DNA from: CAVTAV01 sp963732795
GTDB lineage: Bacteria > Pseudomonadota > Alphaproteobacteria > CAVTAV01
Direction of reading: 5' to 3'
Length of the DNA: 64,000 bases
Assembly: GCA_963732795.1 (NCBI GenBank)
Contig: CAVTAV010000005.1
Span: 62,001 to 126,000 of the forward strand
The position numbers and the translations under genes are program-made. Shown here one piece after another: positions 36,536 through 46,120 of the stretch. Position 1 is the stretch's first letter. Every line of letters starts with the position of its first letter. Under the pieces are notes generated by a model. It was not told the origin of the DNA, ran no database searches, and worked only from the letters and a program-made list of their open reading frames with translations.

Positions 36536-37273
36536 ATGCTCTGGTTCTTTGCCGGCGTCGCCGCCCTGATCCTCGTCTTGCTGATCGGCAAATGGTTCAG
36601 CAAAGCCAATCCGGTGACCCTGGCGAGGAACCTGCGCCGCATCGGGGGCGTCGCGCTGCTGGCGTTCGGGGCCTTCATGGGTATTCGGGGAGTTATTCCG
36701 CTGGCGGGCCTCGCGGCGATCGGAGGGTGGATGCTTCTGACCGGGCGGCCGCTTTCCCTGTTCGGCGGGCCGTTCCGCGGCATGGCCGGCGGCGCGCGCT
36801 CGTCCGGCCAGACCTCGACCGTCGATACCGAGACGATCCGCATGACCCTCGACCATGATACCGGCGAGATGGACGGCACGGTGATCAAGGGGCCGTTCGC
36901 GGGCCGGACCCTGTCGGCCATGAGCTTTCCCGACCTCGCGATGCTCCATCACGACTGCCGGACGAGCGATCCCAACGCCGCGCAGCTTCTCGAAGCCTAT
37001 CTCGACCGGGTGCACAAGGATGCCTGGCGCGTCCATCAGGATGGGCGGGACGAGGGGGCGTCGCAGGCCGGCTCGAAACAGGCGCGGTCCCCCGGCGGCA
37101 TGGATATCGAGGAAGCCTACGCCACGCTCGGCCTCTCGCCGGGCGCGAGCAAGGACGAAATCAAGGCCGCCCATCACCGGCTGATGAAACGCCTCCATCC
37201 CGACCAGGGCGGCTCCACATTCCTCGCTTCGAAGATCAATCAAGCGAAGGATGTGTTGTTGAAAACCCTTTGA
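36536..37273 (+). CDS. Membrane-anchored J-domain protein (Tim14/Pam18-like)
   Basis: A 245-residue protein with two or three N-terminal membrane helices (about residues 2-18, 37-53 and 55-70), a middle domain, and a C-terminal J-domain (about residues 188-244). The J-domain reads 'EEAYATLGLSPGASKDEIKA' then HHRLMKRLHPDQGGS, with an intact HPD tripeptide. Membrane helices first and J-domain last is the layout of mitochondrial Tim14 and its alphaproteobacterial relatives. The DnaK (Hsp70) partner is not in the window. A role in stimulating DnaK at the membrane is inferred. Confidence 0.85.
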   Translation: MLWFFAGVAALILVLLIGKWFSKANPVTLARNLRRIGGVALLAFGAFMGIRGVIPLAGLAAIGGWMLLTGRPLSLFGGPFRGMAGGARSSGQTSTVDTETIRMTLDHDTGEMDGTVIKGPFAGRTLSAMSFPDLAMLHHDCRTSDPNAAQLLEAYLDRVHKDAWRVHQDGRDEGASQAGSKQARSPGGMDIEEAYATLGLSPGASKDEIKAAHHRLMKRLHPDQGGSTFLASKINQAKDVLLKTL

Positions 37274-37422
37274 CCGACGTCAAAACCCGCTCATTCGGTC
37301 AGTTGCATTATTCCCTCAGGGGGGCTAGACCGCGTTTTAACCAAAAGGCAACAAAGACCTGGATAGAAACGATTTCTCGGGGCGTTATAAGCAATTCATT
37401 CCTCCCAACTGCGTAAGTCCTC

Positions 37423-38307
37423 ATGTCCGGCAACGCGATAAGACCCATTCGGAAGGCCGTATTCCCGGTCGGCGGCCTCGGCACCCGGTTTTTGCCGGCG
37501 ACCAAGTCCATGCCGAAGGAAATGCTACCGGTGGTGGATAAACCGCTCATTCAATATGCCGTCGAGGAGGCGCGCGCCGCGGGGATCGAGGAATTCCTGT
37601 TCGTCACCGGCCGCGGCAAGACCGCGATTGAGGATCATTTCGACCAGTCCGAGGGTCTGGAGAGCCTGCTCCTGGATCGCGGCAAGACCGACATCGTCGA
37701 AGAGCTCCGGGCGACCATCCCGCCGGCGGGACAGGTCTGCTATACGCGGCAGCAGGAGCCGAAGGGGCTCGGTCACGCCGTCTGGTGCGCGCGCCGGATG
37801 ATCGGCGACGAGCCCTTTGCGGTCCTTCTGGCCGATGACCTGATCAAAGCCGACACGCCCTGCCTTAAGCAGATGGTCGACGCCTATGAAAAGGTCGGCG
37901 GAAGCATGGTGGCGGTGATGGATGTCGCCCGGCCCGATACGCGGCGCTACGGCGTGCTTGATCCGGGCGCGACGAACGGCCGGATGGTCGAGGTCAAGGG
38001 GCTCGTGGAAAAGCCCCAGCCCGACAAAGCACCCTCGACCCTGGCGATCGTCGGGCGCTACATTCTGCAGCCGCAAGTGCTGGATCGCCTGGAGAACACC
38101 AAGCGGGGCGAGGGCGGCGAGATTCAGCTCACCGACGCCATGGCGAGCACGATCCCGGACGGACCGTTCCACGGCTACCGGTTCGAAGGCACCCGTTTCG
38201 ACTGCGGTGACAAGGTGGGCTTCATCGGAGCGAATATCGCCTTCGCGCTGTCGCGGCCGGATATGGCGGACGGCGTCTCGGCCTATATCAAGAATCTGGT
38301 GCCCTAG
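37423..38307 (+). CDS. galU: UTP-glucose-1-phosphate uridylyltransferase
   Basis: Makes UDP-glucose from UTP and glucose-1-phosphate. It has the nucleotide-binding signature 'GGLGTRFLPATKSMPKEMLP' near residues 13-32, then 'VDKPLIQYAVEEA', 'FAVLLADDLI' and 'YRFEGTRFDCGDKVGFI'. 294 residues, normal. It heads a galU-ugd-phosphomannomutase set that feeds UDP-glucose and UDP-glucuronate into surface polysaccharide synthesis. Confidence 0.95.
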   Translation: MSGNAIRPIRKAVFPVGGLGTRFLPATKSMPKEMLPVVDKPLIQYAVEEARAAGIEEFLFVTGRGKTAIEDHFDQSEGLESLLLDRGKTDIVEELRATIPPAGQVCYTRQQEPKGLGHAVWCARRMIGDEPFAVLLADDLIKADTPCLKQMVDAYEKVGGSMVAVMDVARPDTRRYGVLDPGATNGRMVEVKGLVEKPQPDKAPSTLAIVGRYILQPQVLDRLENTKRGEGGEIQLTDAMASTIPDGPFHGYRFEGTRFDCGDKVGFIGANIAFALSRPDMADGVSAYIKNLVP

Positions 38308-38363
38308 GGCCGATGGGCGCTATTGCTCGAAACGTCACATTGGCGGGATAAGAAGAGGCTGAC

Positions 38364-39704
38364 ATGAAAGTAACCATGGTCGGGACGGGGTATGTCGGGC
38401 TTGTCTCGGGCGCCTGTTTCTCGGAATTCGGGCATGACGTGATCTGCATCGACCGCGAGGAAGCGAAGATCGAGCGCCTGACCCGCGGCGAGATCCCGAT
38501 CTACGAGCCGGGTCTCGACGAACTGGTCGAGCGCAACGTCCATTACAAGCGGCTGAGCTTCTCGACCGATCTCAAGGCCGCCGTGCGCGGTTCGGACGCG
38601 GTGTTCATCGCAGTGGGAACGCCGACCCGACGCGGCGACGGCCATGCCGACCTGCAATATGTCTATGCCGCCGCCGAGGAACTGTCCCAGGCCTTGAACG
38701 GCTATACCGTGGTCGTGACCAAATCGACGGTCCCGGTCGGCACCGGCCGCGAGGTCATGCGGATCATCAAGAAAACCCGGCCCGATGCCGATTTCGACAT
38801 CGCGTCCAACCCCGAGTTCCTGCGGGAAGGCTCGGCGATCGAGGATTTCCTGCGGCCGAACCGGGTCGTGTGTGGCGTCGAGACCGACCGCGCCAAGGCG
38901 ACCATGCGGGAGCTCTACCGGCCGCTTTTCCTGAGCGAAACGCCGGTGATGTTCACGACGCTGGAGACGTCCGAGCTCATCAAATACGCCGCCAATGCCT
39001 TCCTCGCGACCAAGATCACTTTCATCAACGAGATGGCGGATCTCTGCGAGCGGGTCGGTGCCGACGTCCAGATGGTCGCGCGCGGGATCGGCCTCGATCA
39101 GCGTATCGGCCCGAAATTCCTCCATCCCGGCCCCGGTTTCGGCGGAAGCTGCTTCCCCAAGGACACACTGGCGCTCCTGAAGATCGCCGAGCTCGCCCAG
39201 TCCGAGGTCGCCATCGTCAAGGCCGTGGTTGAAAAGAACGACGAGCGCAAGCAGCGAATGCACGAGCGGATCGTCGCGGCCTGCGGCGGCTCGATCTCCG
39301 GCAAGACCATCGCGCTCCTCGGTCTTACCTTCAAGCCGAATACGGACGACATGCGCGACAGCCCGGCCATCGACATCGTCAAAGGCCTCCAGGCCGCCGG
39401 CGCGACGGTCAAGGCCTATGATCCCGAGGGCATGAAGGAGGCCGCCAAGGTCATGTCCGGCGTCGAGTTCTGCCCGGATGCCTATAGCGCCATGGAGGGA
39501 GCCGAAGCGTTTGCGATCGTGACCGAATGGAACGCCTTCCGCGCGCTCGACCTCAAGCGCGCCGCGACGTTGCTCAAGAACAGGATCATGGTCGACCTCC
39601 GGAATATCTACGATCCCGAGGAGGTCGCCGCCGCCGGCTTCAGCTATTACTGTATCGGACGGCCCAGCATTCCCGTTCAGCCGGTCGCGAGGGCGGTGTC
39701 GTGA
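38364..39704 (+). CDS. ugd: UDP-glucose 6-dehydrogenase
   Basis: Oxidises UDP-glucose to UDP-glucuronate with two NAD+. The Rossmann motif 'VGTGYVGLVSGACFSEFGHD' is at residues 5-24, the catalytic Cys is in 'HPGPGFGGSCFPKDTLALL' near residue 260, and the C-terminal domain reads 'LLGLTFKPNTDDMRDSPA'. 446 residues. The stop overlaps the GTG of the next gene by 4 bases (GTGA). Confidence 0.95.
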   Translation: MKVTMVGTGYVGLVSGACFSEFGHDVICIDREEAKIERLTRGEIPIYEPGLDELVERNVHYKRLSFSTDLKAAVRGSDAVFIAVGTPTRRGDGHADLQYVYAAAEELSQALNGYTVVVTKSTVPVGTGREVMRIIKKTRPDADFDIASNPEFLREGSAIEDFLRPNRVVCGVETDRAKATMRELYRPLFLSETPVMFTTLETSELIKYAANAFLATKITFINEMADLCERVGADVQMVARGIGLDQRIGPKFLHPGPGFGGSCFPKDTLALLKIAELAQSEVAIVKAVVEKNDERKQRMHERIVAACGGSISGKTIALLGLTFKPNTDDMRDSPAIDIVKGLQAAGATVKAYDPEGMKEAAKVMSGVEFCPDAYSAMEGAEAFAIVTEWNAFRALDLKRAATLLKNRIMVDLRNIYDPEEVAAAGFSYYCIGRPSIPVQPVARAVS

Positions 39705-41080
39705 GCCTGCATGACTTCCATTCGAGCATCCTGCGCGAATACGACATCCGGGGCATCTATAACGAGACCCTGACGGCCAAGGACGCGCTCGCCGTCGGCC
39801 GCGCTTTCGGCACCGTTGTCGTCCGGAACGGCGGCAAGTCGGTCTGTCTCGGCTTCGACGGACGGCTGAGCTCTCCCGATCTCCAGGCGGCAGTGGCCGA
39901 GGGGCTCGTGTCCACGGGTCTGCAGGTCCTCCGCATTGGGCTCGGGCCGACGCCCATGCTCTATTTCGCCGTCAATGCGCTCAAGGCCGATGCCGGGATC
40001 ATGGTGACGGGCTCGCATAACCCACCGACCCATAACGGCTTCAAGATGATGCTCGGCAAGAAACCGTTCTTCGGCAAGGACATCCAGGCGCTGGGCAAGA
40101 TCGCGGCGGACGCCGATTATCACGAGGCCGCAGGCGGCAAGATCGAGGAAGTCGCGATCGAGACCCGCTATGTCGACCGGCTGCTCGAAGGCTATGACGC
40201 CAAGCCAATGCGCGCCGCCTGGGATCCGGGCAACGGCGCGGCCGGCCGCATCGTCGACATGCTGATCGCCCGACTGCCCGGCGAGAACATTGTGGTCAAT
40301 TCGGAGATCGACGGGAATTTCCCGGCCCATCATCCCGATCCGACCGAGCCCGAGAACCTGGTCCAGCTTCAGAATCTGGTCCGCGAGCACGGCCTCGACC
40401 TTGGGCTGGCTTTCGACGGCGACGCCGACCGGATCGGCGCAATCGACGGCAAGGGCCGCATCATCTGGGGCGACTCCCTCCTGGCGATCCTGGCCCGCGA
40501 CGTTTTGACCGACCAGCCGGGCGCCACCATCATCGCCGATGTCAAGGCCAGCCAGGTCCTTTTCGACCAGATCAAGAAGCTCGGCGGCACGCCGCTGATG
40601 TGGCGCACCGGCCATTCCCTAATCAAGTCGAAGATGGCCGAAACCGGCGCGCCGCTGGCGGGCGAGATGAGCGGCCATATCTTCTTCGCCCATCACTATT
40701 ACGGCTTCGACGACGCCCTTTACGCTTCCGTCCGGCTGCTTCTCGCGATCGATCACAGCGGCCGGTCATTGACGAGCCTCCATGACGATCTACCTAAAGT
40801 CATGAACACCCCCGAGCTTCGCTTCAAATGCGGTGACGACCGCAAATTCGAGGTGGTCCGGGAGGTGAAGGACTGGCTTTCCCAGCAGGGAGCGACGGTT
40901 AACGATATCGACGGCGTCCGCGTGTCGAACCCCGACGGCTGGTGGCTGCTTCGGGCCTCGAATACGCAGGACGTTCTGGTGGCGCGCTGCGAAGCATCAA
41001 ACAAGTCCGCACTGCGGCATCAGATCGATCAGTTGAGCGCGGCATTGAGAGCCAGCGGGATAGAGCCGCCCCGTCTGTAA
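39701..41080 (+). CDS. Phosphomannomutase/phosphoglucomutase
   Basis: Alpha-D-phosphohexomutase (ManB/AlgC type), 459 residues. The start is a GTG overlapping ugd; the N-terminus SILREYDIRGIYNETLT is canonical. The catalytic phosphoserine loop TGSHNPPTHNGFKMML (near residue 105), the metal loop FDGDADRIG (near 242) and the sugar loop 'GEMSGHIFFA' are all present. It interconverts mannose- or glucose-1- and -6-phosphate, upstream of GDP-mannose or of the UDP-glucose made by galU. Confidence 0.92.
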   Translation: MSLHDFHSSILREYDIRGIYNETLTAKDALAVGRAFGTVVVRNGGKSVCLGFDGRLSSPDLQAAVAEGLVSTGLQVLRIGLGPTPMLYFAVNALKADAGIMVTGSHNPPTHNGFKMMLGKKPFFGKDIQALGKIAADADYHEAAGGKIEEVAIETRYVDRLLEGYDAKPMRAAWDPGNGAAGRIVDMLIARLPGENIVVNSEIDGNFPAHHPDPTEPENLVQLQNLVREHGLDLGLAFDGDADRIGAIDGKGRIIWGDSLLAILARDVLTDQPGATIIADVKASQVLFDQIKKLGGTPLMWRTGHSLIKSKMAETGAPLAGEMSGHIFFAHHYYGFDDALYASVRLLLAIDHSGRSLTSLHDDLPKVMNTPELRFKCGDDRKFEVVREVKDWLSQQGATVNDIDGVRVSNPDGWWLLRASNTQDVLVARCEASNKSALRHQIDQLSAALRASGIEPPRL

Positions 41081-41152
41081 CGGGCGGTTTCCAAGGCGTG
41101 GGGTGGAAGCGACCGAGGGTCGGCCGCCCGAGGGGAACGGCCGTGCAGCATT

Positions 41153-41169
41153 TTTGTGCGCCGCACAAA
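41153..41169. promoter_or_regulatory. Putative PhaR operator 1 (TTTGTGC-GCC-GCACAAA)
   Basis: A perfect 7-3-7 palindrome ending 7 bp before the -35 element of the phasin promoter. The TGC-N3-GCA core matches that described for PhaR, which represses phasin genes in Paracoccus and Rhodobacter. Confidence 0.7.
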
Positions 41170-41176
41170 TTTTTCC

Positions 41177-41205
41177 TTGACAGTCCGGTACGGCCCTCGT
41201 ATTTA
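41177..41205 (+). promoter_or_regulatory. Sigma-70 promoter of the phasin gene
   Basis: TTGACA at 41177-41182 (perfect -35), 17-bp spacer, TATTTA at 41200-41205. It lies about 94 bp before the ATG of the phasin. Confidence 0.75.
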
Positions 41206-41212
41206 GGGGTGT

Positions 41213-41229
41213 ATGTTGCATCGCAACAT
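41213..41229. promoter_or_regulatory. Putative PhaR operator 2 (ATGTTGC-ATC-GCAACAT)
   Basis: A second perfect 7-3-7 palindrome with the TGC-N3-GCA core, covering the expected transcription start just downstream of the -10. Binding here would block RNA polymerase. Confidence 0.7.
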
Positions 41230-41298
41230 GAGGGTTCCATACGAGGCACAGGCACGGAATACAGCCGGCGCCTTCCGCCCGGCATAAGGAGAAAGTCA

Positions 41299-41827
41299 AT
41301 GGCGACCACCAGCAAAGCGAAAACTGCGACCGATATGAATAACGAGGCCGTCGAGAAAGTGATGAAGGCAGGCAAGGACACCTTCGAGAGCGCGATAAAG
41401 GCCGGCGCCGACGCCGCAGGCAAAAGCGTCGAGCAGACGGCCAAGATGACCCGCGAGCAGTTCGACTCGGCCATCAAGGGCTATGACGAGATCGCCGGCG
41501 CGGCGAAGGCGAACATCGAGGCGCTGATCGAGTTCGGGCAAGGCCGTCGCCACAGGGCTCGAGGCCGTGAACACCGAATTCATGGACTTCTCCAAGAAGC
41601 AGTTCGAAGGCTCGGTGAAGGCGTCCAAGGCGCTCGCCGGAGCGAAGACCGCGCAGGAGCTGTTCGACCTGCAGAGCGATCTGACCAAGAAGACCTACGA
41701 GTCGTTCGTCGATCGCTGGACCAAGATGAGCGAGTTGATGGTGAAAGTGGCTCAGGATGCCGCCGAGCCCGTCAATTCCCGCGTCATGGAAGTGTCCCAG
41801 AAATACGCCAAGCCGATGGCGCTCTGA
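41299..41827 (+). CDS. Phasin family protein (one frameshift)
   Basis: A 175-residue, mostly helical granule-coating protein of the Phasin_2 type. It begins 'MATTSKAKTATDMNNEAVEK' and contains 'TFESAIKAGADAAGKSVEQT', then after an extra base near 41541 'AVNTEFMDFSKKQFEGSVKA' and 'DLQSDLTKKTYESFVDRWTK'. No membrane helix or signal is seen. AAGGAG lies 8 bases before the ATG. Phasins coat polyhydroxyalkanoate granules and stabilise them. The two PhaR-type palindromes and a strong terminator make it a monocistronic unit. Confidence 0.9.
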
Positions 41828-41855
41828 GCCTCTTTCCATCAGTCGAGTGGTTTTA

Positions 41856-41893
41856 CGGAGCCCGGCGGCAACGCCGGGCTCCGATCGCTTTTT
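41856..41893 (+). terminator. Rho-independent terminator of the phasin gene
   Basis: A 12-bp stem CGGAGCCCGGCG / CGCCGGGCTCCG with loop GCAA, followed by ATCGCTTTTT. It begins 29 bases after the phasin stop. Confidence 0.88.
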
Positions 41894-42054
41894 GGGACTT
41901 CCTTGCCTCCGCCGCCTTCAAAGCTTCTTAACGACTGCGACGCAGGCTAAGGGGGACTTGGAACCTCCAGCCGCTCCATGGTAATTCTTGTCGAGCGCAA
42001 CTATATTGAATTGAAGCGAGAGCGATTGCGGAGCAGGCGCTGGATTTTGAGGAC

Positions 42055-42383
42055 ATGACGGACGATCGGCAGAAAGGGAATGTCGGACCGACGACCGGCG
42101 TCATCACCAAGACCAAGCCCGCGACCAAGAAGCCGTCGCTCTACAAGGTCGTGCTGCTGAACGACGACTACACGCCGATGGAGTTCGTCGTTCATGTGTT
42201 GGAGACCTTCTTCAACAAGGACTTCAACGAGGCGACGCAGATCATGCTGCACGTGCATCAGAAAGGGGTCGGTGTGTGTGGCGTTTATACCCATGAAGTG
42301 GCGGAAACGAAGGTGACCCAAGTGATCGATTACGCCCGGCGTAATCAGCATCCGCTTCAGTGCACGATGGAAAAGGGAATAGT
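42055..42383 (+). CDS. clpS: ATP-dependent Clp protease adaptor ClpS
   Basis: N-end-rule adaptor that delivers substrates to ClpAP. It contains 'LYKVVLLNDDYTPMEFVVHV' and 'LETFFNKDFNEATQIMLHVH', the N-degron pocket, and the C-terminus 'YARRNQHPLQCTMEK'. A one-base insertion in GAAAAGGAATAG (near 42375) removes its stop, so the frame runs on into clpA. The expected product is about 109 residues. Confidence 0.92.
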
Positions 42384-44756
42384 GCCCTCGTTTTCTCCCA
42401 ATCTGGAACGTACGCTTCACCGAGCGCTGGCCGCGGCTAATGAACGACATCACGAATATGCCACGCTCGAACATCTCCTCTTTGTCCTGATCGACGATCA
42501 GGACGCCGCCTCGGTGATGCGCGCCTGCGGTGTCGATCTCGAAGAGCTCCACGACACGATCGAGAAATATATCGACGAGGAGCTCGACTATCTGAAGGTC
42601 AACCACGCCGTCGAGGCGTCGCCCACCGCCGGGTTCCAGCGCGCTATCCAGCGCGCGGTCATCCACGTCCAGAGCTCGGGCCGCGAGGAGGTCACCGGCG
42701 CGAACGTGCTTGTCGCGATCTTCTCGGAGCGCGAGAGCCATGCCGCCTATTTCCTGCAGCAGCAGGACATGACCCGGCTCGACGCGACGACCTATATCTC
42801 CCACGGCATCGCCAAGCGCCCCGGCCTCTCCCAGCCCCAGACCGTCCAGGGCACGACCGAGGAGCAGGACAACGGCGCCGGCCCCAACAAGGAGGCGGGC
42901 AAAAAGAAGTCCACGCACGAGGCGCTCGACGCCTATTGCGTCAATCTGAACAAGAAGGCGAAGGACGGCCGGATCGATCCGGTGATCGGCCGCGAGGCGG
43001 AGCTCGAGCGCACGATCCAGATCCTGTGCCGCCGCCAGAAGAACAATCCGCTCTATGTCGGCGATCCCGGCGTCGGCAAGACCGCCATCGCCGAGGGCCT
43101 GGCGCTCCGCATCGTCGAAGGCAAGGTTCCGGACGTGCTACGCGACGCGACGATCTTCGCTCTCGATATGGGCGGGCTTCTCGCCGGCACGCGCTATCGC
43201 GGCGATTTCGAGGAGCGGCTCAAGGCGATCATCTCCGAGCTCGAAGTCTATGACGGCGCGATCCTGTTCATCGACGAGATCCACACGGTGATCGGCGCGG
43301 GCGCGACCTCGGGCGGCGCGATGGATGCGTCGAACCTGTTGAAGCCGGCCTTATCCAGCGGCCTTCTGCGCTGCATCGGCTCGACGACCTATAAGGAATA
43401 CCGGTCCTATTTCGAGAAGGACCGCGCGCTGCTGCGCCGGTTCCAGAAGATCGACATCAACGAGCCGTCGATCGCGGACACCTACAAGATCATGCGCGGC
43501 CTCAAGCCCTATTTCGAGAAGCATCACAGCGTGCGCTACACCGCCGACGCCATCAAGGCGGCGGTCGATCTCTCGGCGCGCTACATCAACGACCGCAAGC
43601 TGCCCGACAAGGCGATCGACGTGATCGACGAGGTCGGCGCGGCGCAGAAGCTGGTGCCGGAGAGCCGGCGCCGCAAGGTCATCGCGGTGAAGGACGTCGA
43701 GGCGGTGGTCGCCAAGATCGCCCGCATCCCGCCCAAATCGGTCACCAAGTCCGACAAGGAAAGCCTGGAGCACCTGGAAGCCGATCTGAAGCGGGTGGTG
43801 TTCGGCCAGGACAAGGCGATCGATGCGCTATCCGCCTCGATCAAGCTCGCCCGGGCGGGTCTGCGCGAAGGCGACAAGCCGATCGGCGCCTATCTGTTCA
43901 CCGGCCCGACCGGCGTCGGCAAGACCGAGGTCGCGCGGCAACTGGCCGCAACATTGGGCGTGAAGCTCACCCGCTTCGACATGTCGGAATATATGGAACG
44001 CCATACCGTCTCGCGGCTGATCGGCGCGCCGCCGGGCTATGTCGGTTTCGATCAGGGCGGCCTGCTGACCGATGCGGTCGACCAGCATCCGCATTCCGTG
44101 CTGCTGCTGGACGAGATCGAGAAGGCGCATCCGGACCTGTTCAATATCCTTCTGCAGGTCATGGATCACGGCAAGCTGACGGATCACAACGGCAAGCAGA
44201 TCGATTTCCGCAACGTCATCCTGATCATGACGTCGAATGCGGGCGCGTCCGAAATGGCCAAGGAAGCCATCGGCTTCGGCCGCACGGATCGCGAGGGCGA
44301 GGACGAGGAGGCGATCAAGCGGCTGTTCACGCCGGAGTTCCGCAACCGGCTCGACGCGGTCATCCCGTTCGCCGGTCTCAGCCCGAGATCATCCTGCGGG
44401 TGGTGGAGAAATTCGTGCTCGAGCTCGAGGTCCAGCTCGCCGACCGCAACGTCACCCTGGAGCTGACGCCGGCCGCGAATGGCTGGCTCGCCGAGAAGGG
44501 CTATGACCGCCAGTTCGGCGCGCGGCCCCTGGCGCGGGTCATCCAGGAGAACATCAAGAAGCCGCTCGCGGACGAGCTCCTGTTCGGCAAGCTCGCCAAG
44601 GGCGGTCACGTCAAGATCGGCGTCAAGAACGACGAGCTCACCTTCGACATCGCCGAAGGCGAGCCCGCCAAAATCCGCCCCCGCTCGGAACGGCCAAAGA
44701 AGAAATCCGGCTCCAAGGGCGGCGCCAAGAGCACCGAGAAGACGCCGGGGCACTGA
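42382..44756 (+). CDS. clpA: ATP-dependent Clp protease ATP-binding subunit ClpA (one frameshift)
   Basis: Hsp100 unfoldase of ClpAP, about 790 residues. It has an N-domain ('PSFSPNLERTLHRALAAANE', 'EYATLEHLLFVLIDDQDAAS'), D1 with Walker A GDPGVGKTAIAE and Walker B 'ILFIDEIHTVIG', and D2 with GPTGVGKTEVAR and 'VLLLDEIEKAHPDLFNILLQ'. The IGF/L loop 'EAIGFGR' is present for ClpP docking. A missing G near 44387 (CCGGAG to CCGAG) breaks the frame before 'EIILRVVEKFVLELEVQLAD'. The natural start is GTG overlapping the clpS stop. Confidence 0.94.
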
Positions 44757-44793
44757 CGGCTTCACTGCCGTTCGCTCAGAGCTTTATGTTGAT

Positions 44794-44864
44794 GTCATCG
44801 CGAGGCGCGAAAGCGCCGCGGCGATCCAGCCGCTCTGGATTGCGTCACTTCGTTTGCAATGACG
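44794..44864. repeat. REP-like extragenic palindrome, family A copy 5
   Basis: Starts GTCATCGCGAGGCGCGAAAG, contains GGCGATCCAG and CTGGATTGCG, and ends GTTTGCAATGACG. It lies between convergent clpA and the COG3146 gene. Confidence 0.75.
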
Positions 44865-44871
44865 AGCCGGT

Positions 44872-46029
44872 CTATTCGGCCTTTCTGAACGGCGCAAAGT
44901 CGCCGAGCTCATCGATTTCTTCCGCGACGTAGCGTCGCTCGCTTTCGAGATAGTTCTCGACGGCGCGGCGGAAGTTCGGATCGATGATCCAGTGGGCGCT
45001 GTAGGTCGGTTTCGGCACATAGCCGCGGGCGAGCTTATGGCCGCCTTGGGCGCCGGCTTCGACGCGTTTCAAGCCGTTCTCAATCGCGTAGTCGATGGCC
45101 TGGTAATAGCAGATCTCGAAATGCAGGAAGGGGTGGTCCTCGACGCAGCCCCAATAGCGGCCGTAAAGGGTTTCCGTGCCCTTGAGGTTTAGCGCGCCGG
45201 CGATGTAGCGTCCCTCGCGCTTGGCGAGAATCAGGACGACCGCCTCCGGCATCCGCTCGCCGAGCATCGAGAAGAACCTGCGGGTCAGATAGGGCCGGCC
45301 CCATTTGCGCGAGCCGGTGTCCTGGTAGAATTCCCAAAACGCGTCCCAGTGCCGCTCCCCGAGGTCGGCGCCGGAGACGAACTCGACCTCGATGCCGTTC
45401 TCCAGGGCCTGCCGCCGCTCGCGCTTCAGGGTCTTGCGCTTGCGCGAGGACAGATCGTCGAGAAAATCGTCGAACGAGCCGTAGCCCCGGTTCTCCCAAT
45501 GGAACTGCTGGTCCATGCGCTGGAGCCAGCCCCGGTTGCCGGCGAGCTTCCATTCCGGCTCGGTCAGGAAATTGATATTGGCCGATGAGACGCCGAGCCG
45601 CCGCGCGACCTCGGCCGCGCCGTCCAAGAGATGCCCGCGTACGGCGTCGGCCATCGGGCCGGGGCGGGCGAGGAGCCGCCGGCCGGTTACGGGCGTGAAG
45701 GGGACCGCCGCCAGGAGCTTCGGGTAATACTCCCCGCCGGCCCGCTCATAGGCTGCGGCCCATTGGTGGTCGAAGATGTATTCGCCCTGGGAATGGGACT
45801 TGAGATACATCGGCACCGCGCCGAGAAGCGTGCCCGCCTCGTCCTCCAGCGCCAGATGATGGGGCGCCCAGCCGGTCTCGGGTCGGGCCGATCCGCTTTC
45901 TTCGAGCGCTTGGAGGAAGGCATGGCGCAGGAACGGATTCTCGGGGCCGGCGCAGGCGTCCCATTCCGCCGCGTCGAATTCCGACATCGCGGGCCGGATC
46001 GAGATCACCGCTTTTTCGCTGTCACCCAT
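44872..46029 (-). CDS. COG3146/DUF482 FemAB-like acyltransferase
   Basis: A 385-residue protein of the peptidogalycan-biosynthesis/COG3146 family with a double GNAT-like fold. Family marks are 'AEWDACAGPENPFLRHAFLQ', 'VPMYLKSHSQGEYIFDHQWA', 'RKRKTLKRERRQALENGIEV' and 'HFEICYYQAIDYAIENGLKR' with 'VEAGAQGGHKLARGYVP' near the C-terminus. The acyl substrate is unknown. It is cytoplasmic by sequence. Confidence 0.88.
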   Translation of the reverse strand: MGDSEKAVISIRPAMSEFDAAEWDACAGPENPFLRHAFLQALEESGSARPETGWAPHHLALEDEAGTLLGAVPMYLKSHSQGEYIFDHQWAAAYERAGGEYYPKLLAAVPFTPVTGRRLLARPGPMADAVRGHLLDGAAEVARRLGVSSANINFLTEPEWKLAGNRGWLQRMDQQFHWENRGYGSFDDFLDDLSSRKRKTLKRERRQALENGIEVEFVSGADLGERHWDAFWEFYQDTGSRKWGRPYLTRRFFSMLGERMPEAVVLILAKREGRYIAGALNLKGTETLYGRYWGCVEDHPFLHFEICYYQAIDYAIENGLKRVEAGAQGGHKLARGYVPKPTYSAHWIIDPNFRRAVENYLESERRYVAEEIDELGDFAPFRKAE

Positions 46030-46120
46030 GGCGTAAGAAACTCATGACGCCCCCGCGCTGCCGATTGTAGCCGCCCTCCGCGGCGCTTGCCAGAGTCCGG
46101 GTTTCGCCGCTAAATGCGGC

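Noticed and set aside
42055..44466. A natural ClpS-ClpA fusion protein
   Set aside because: One extra G in GAAAAGGAATAG removes the clpS stop. Correcting it restores the normal ClpS end and an overlapping GTG start for ClpA, and similar insertions are everywhere in the window.
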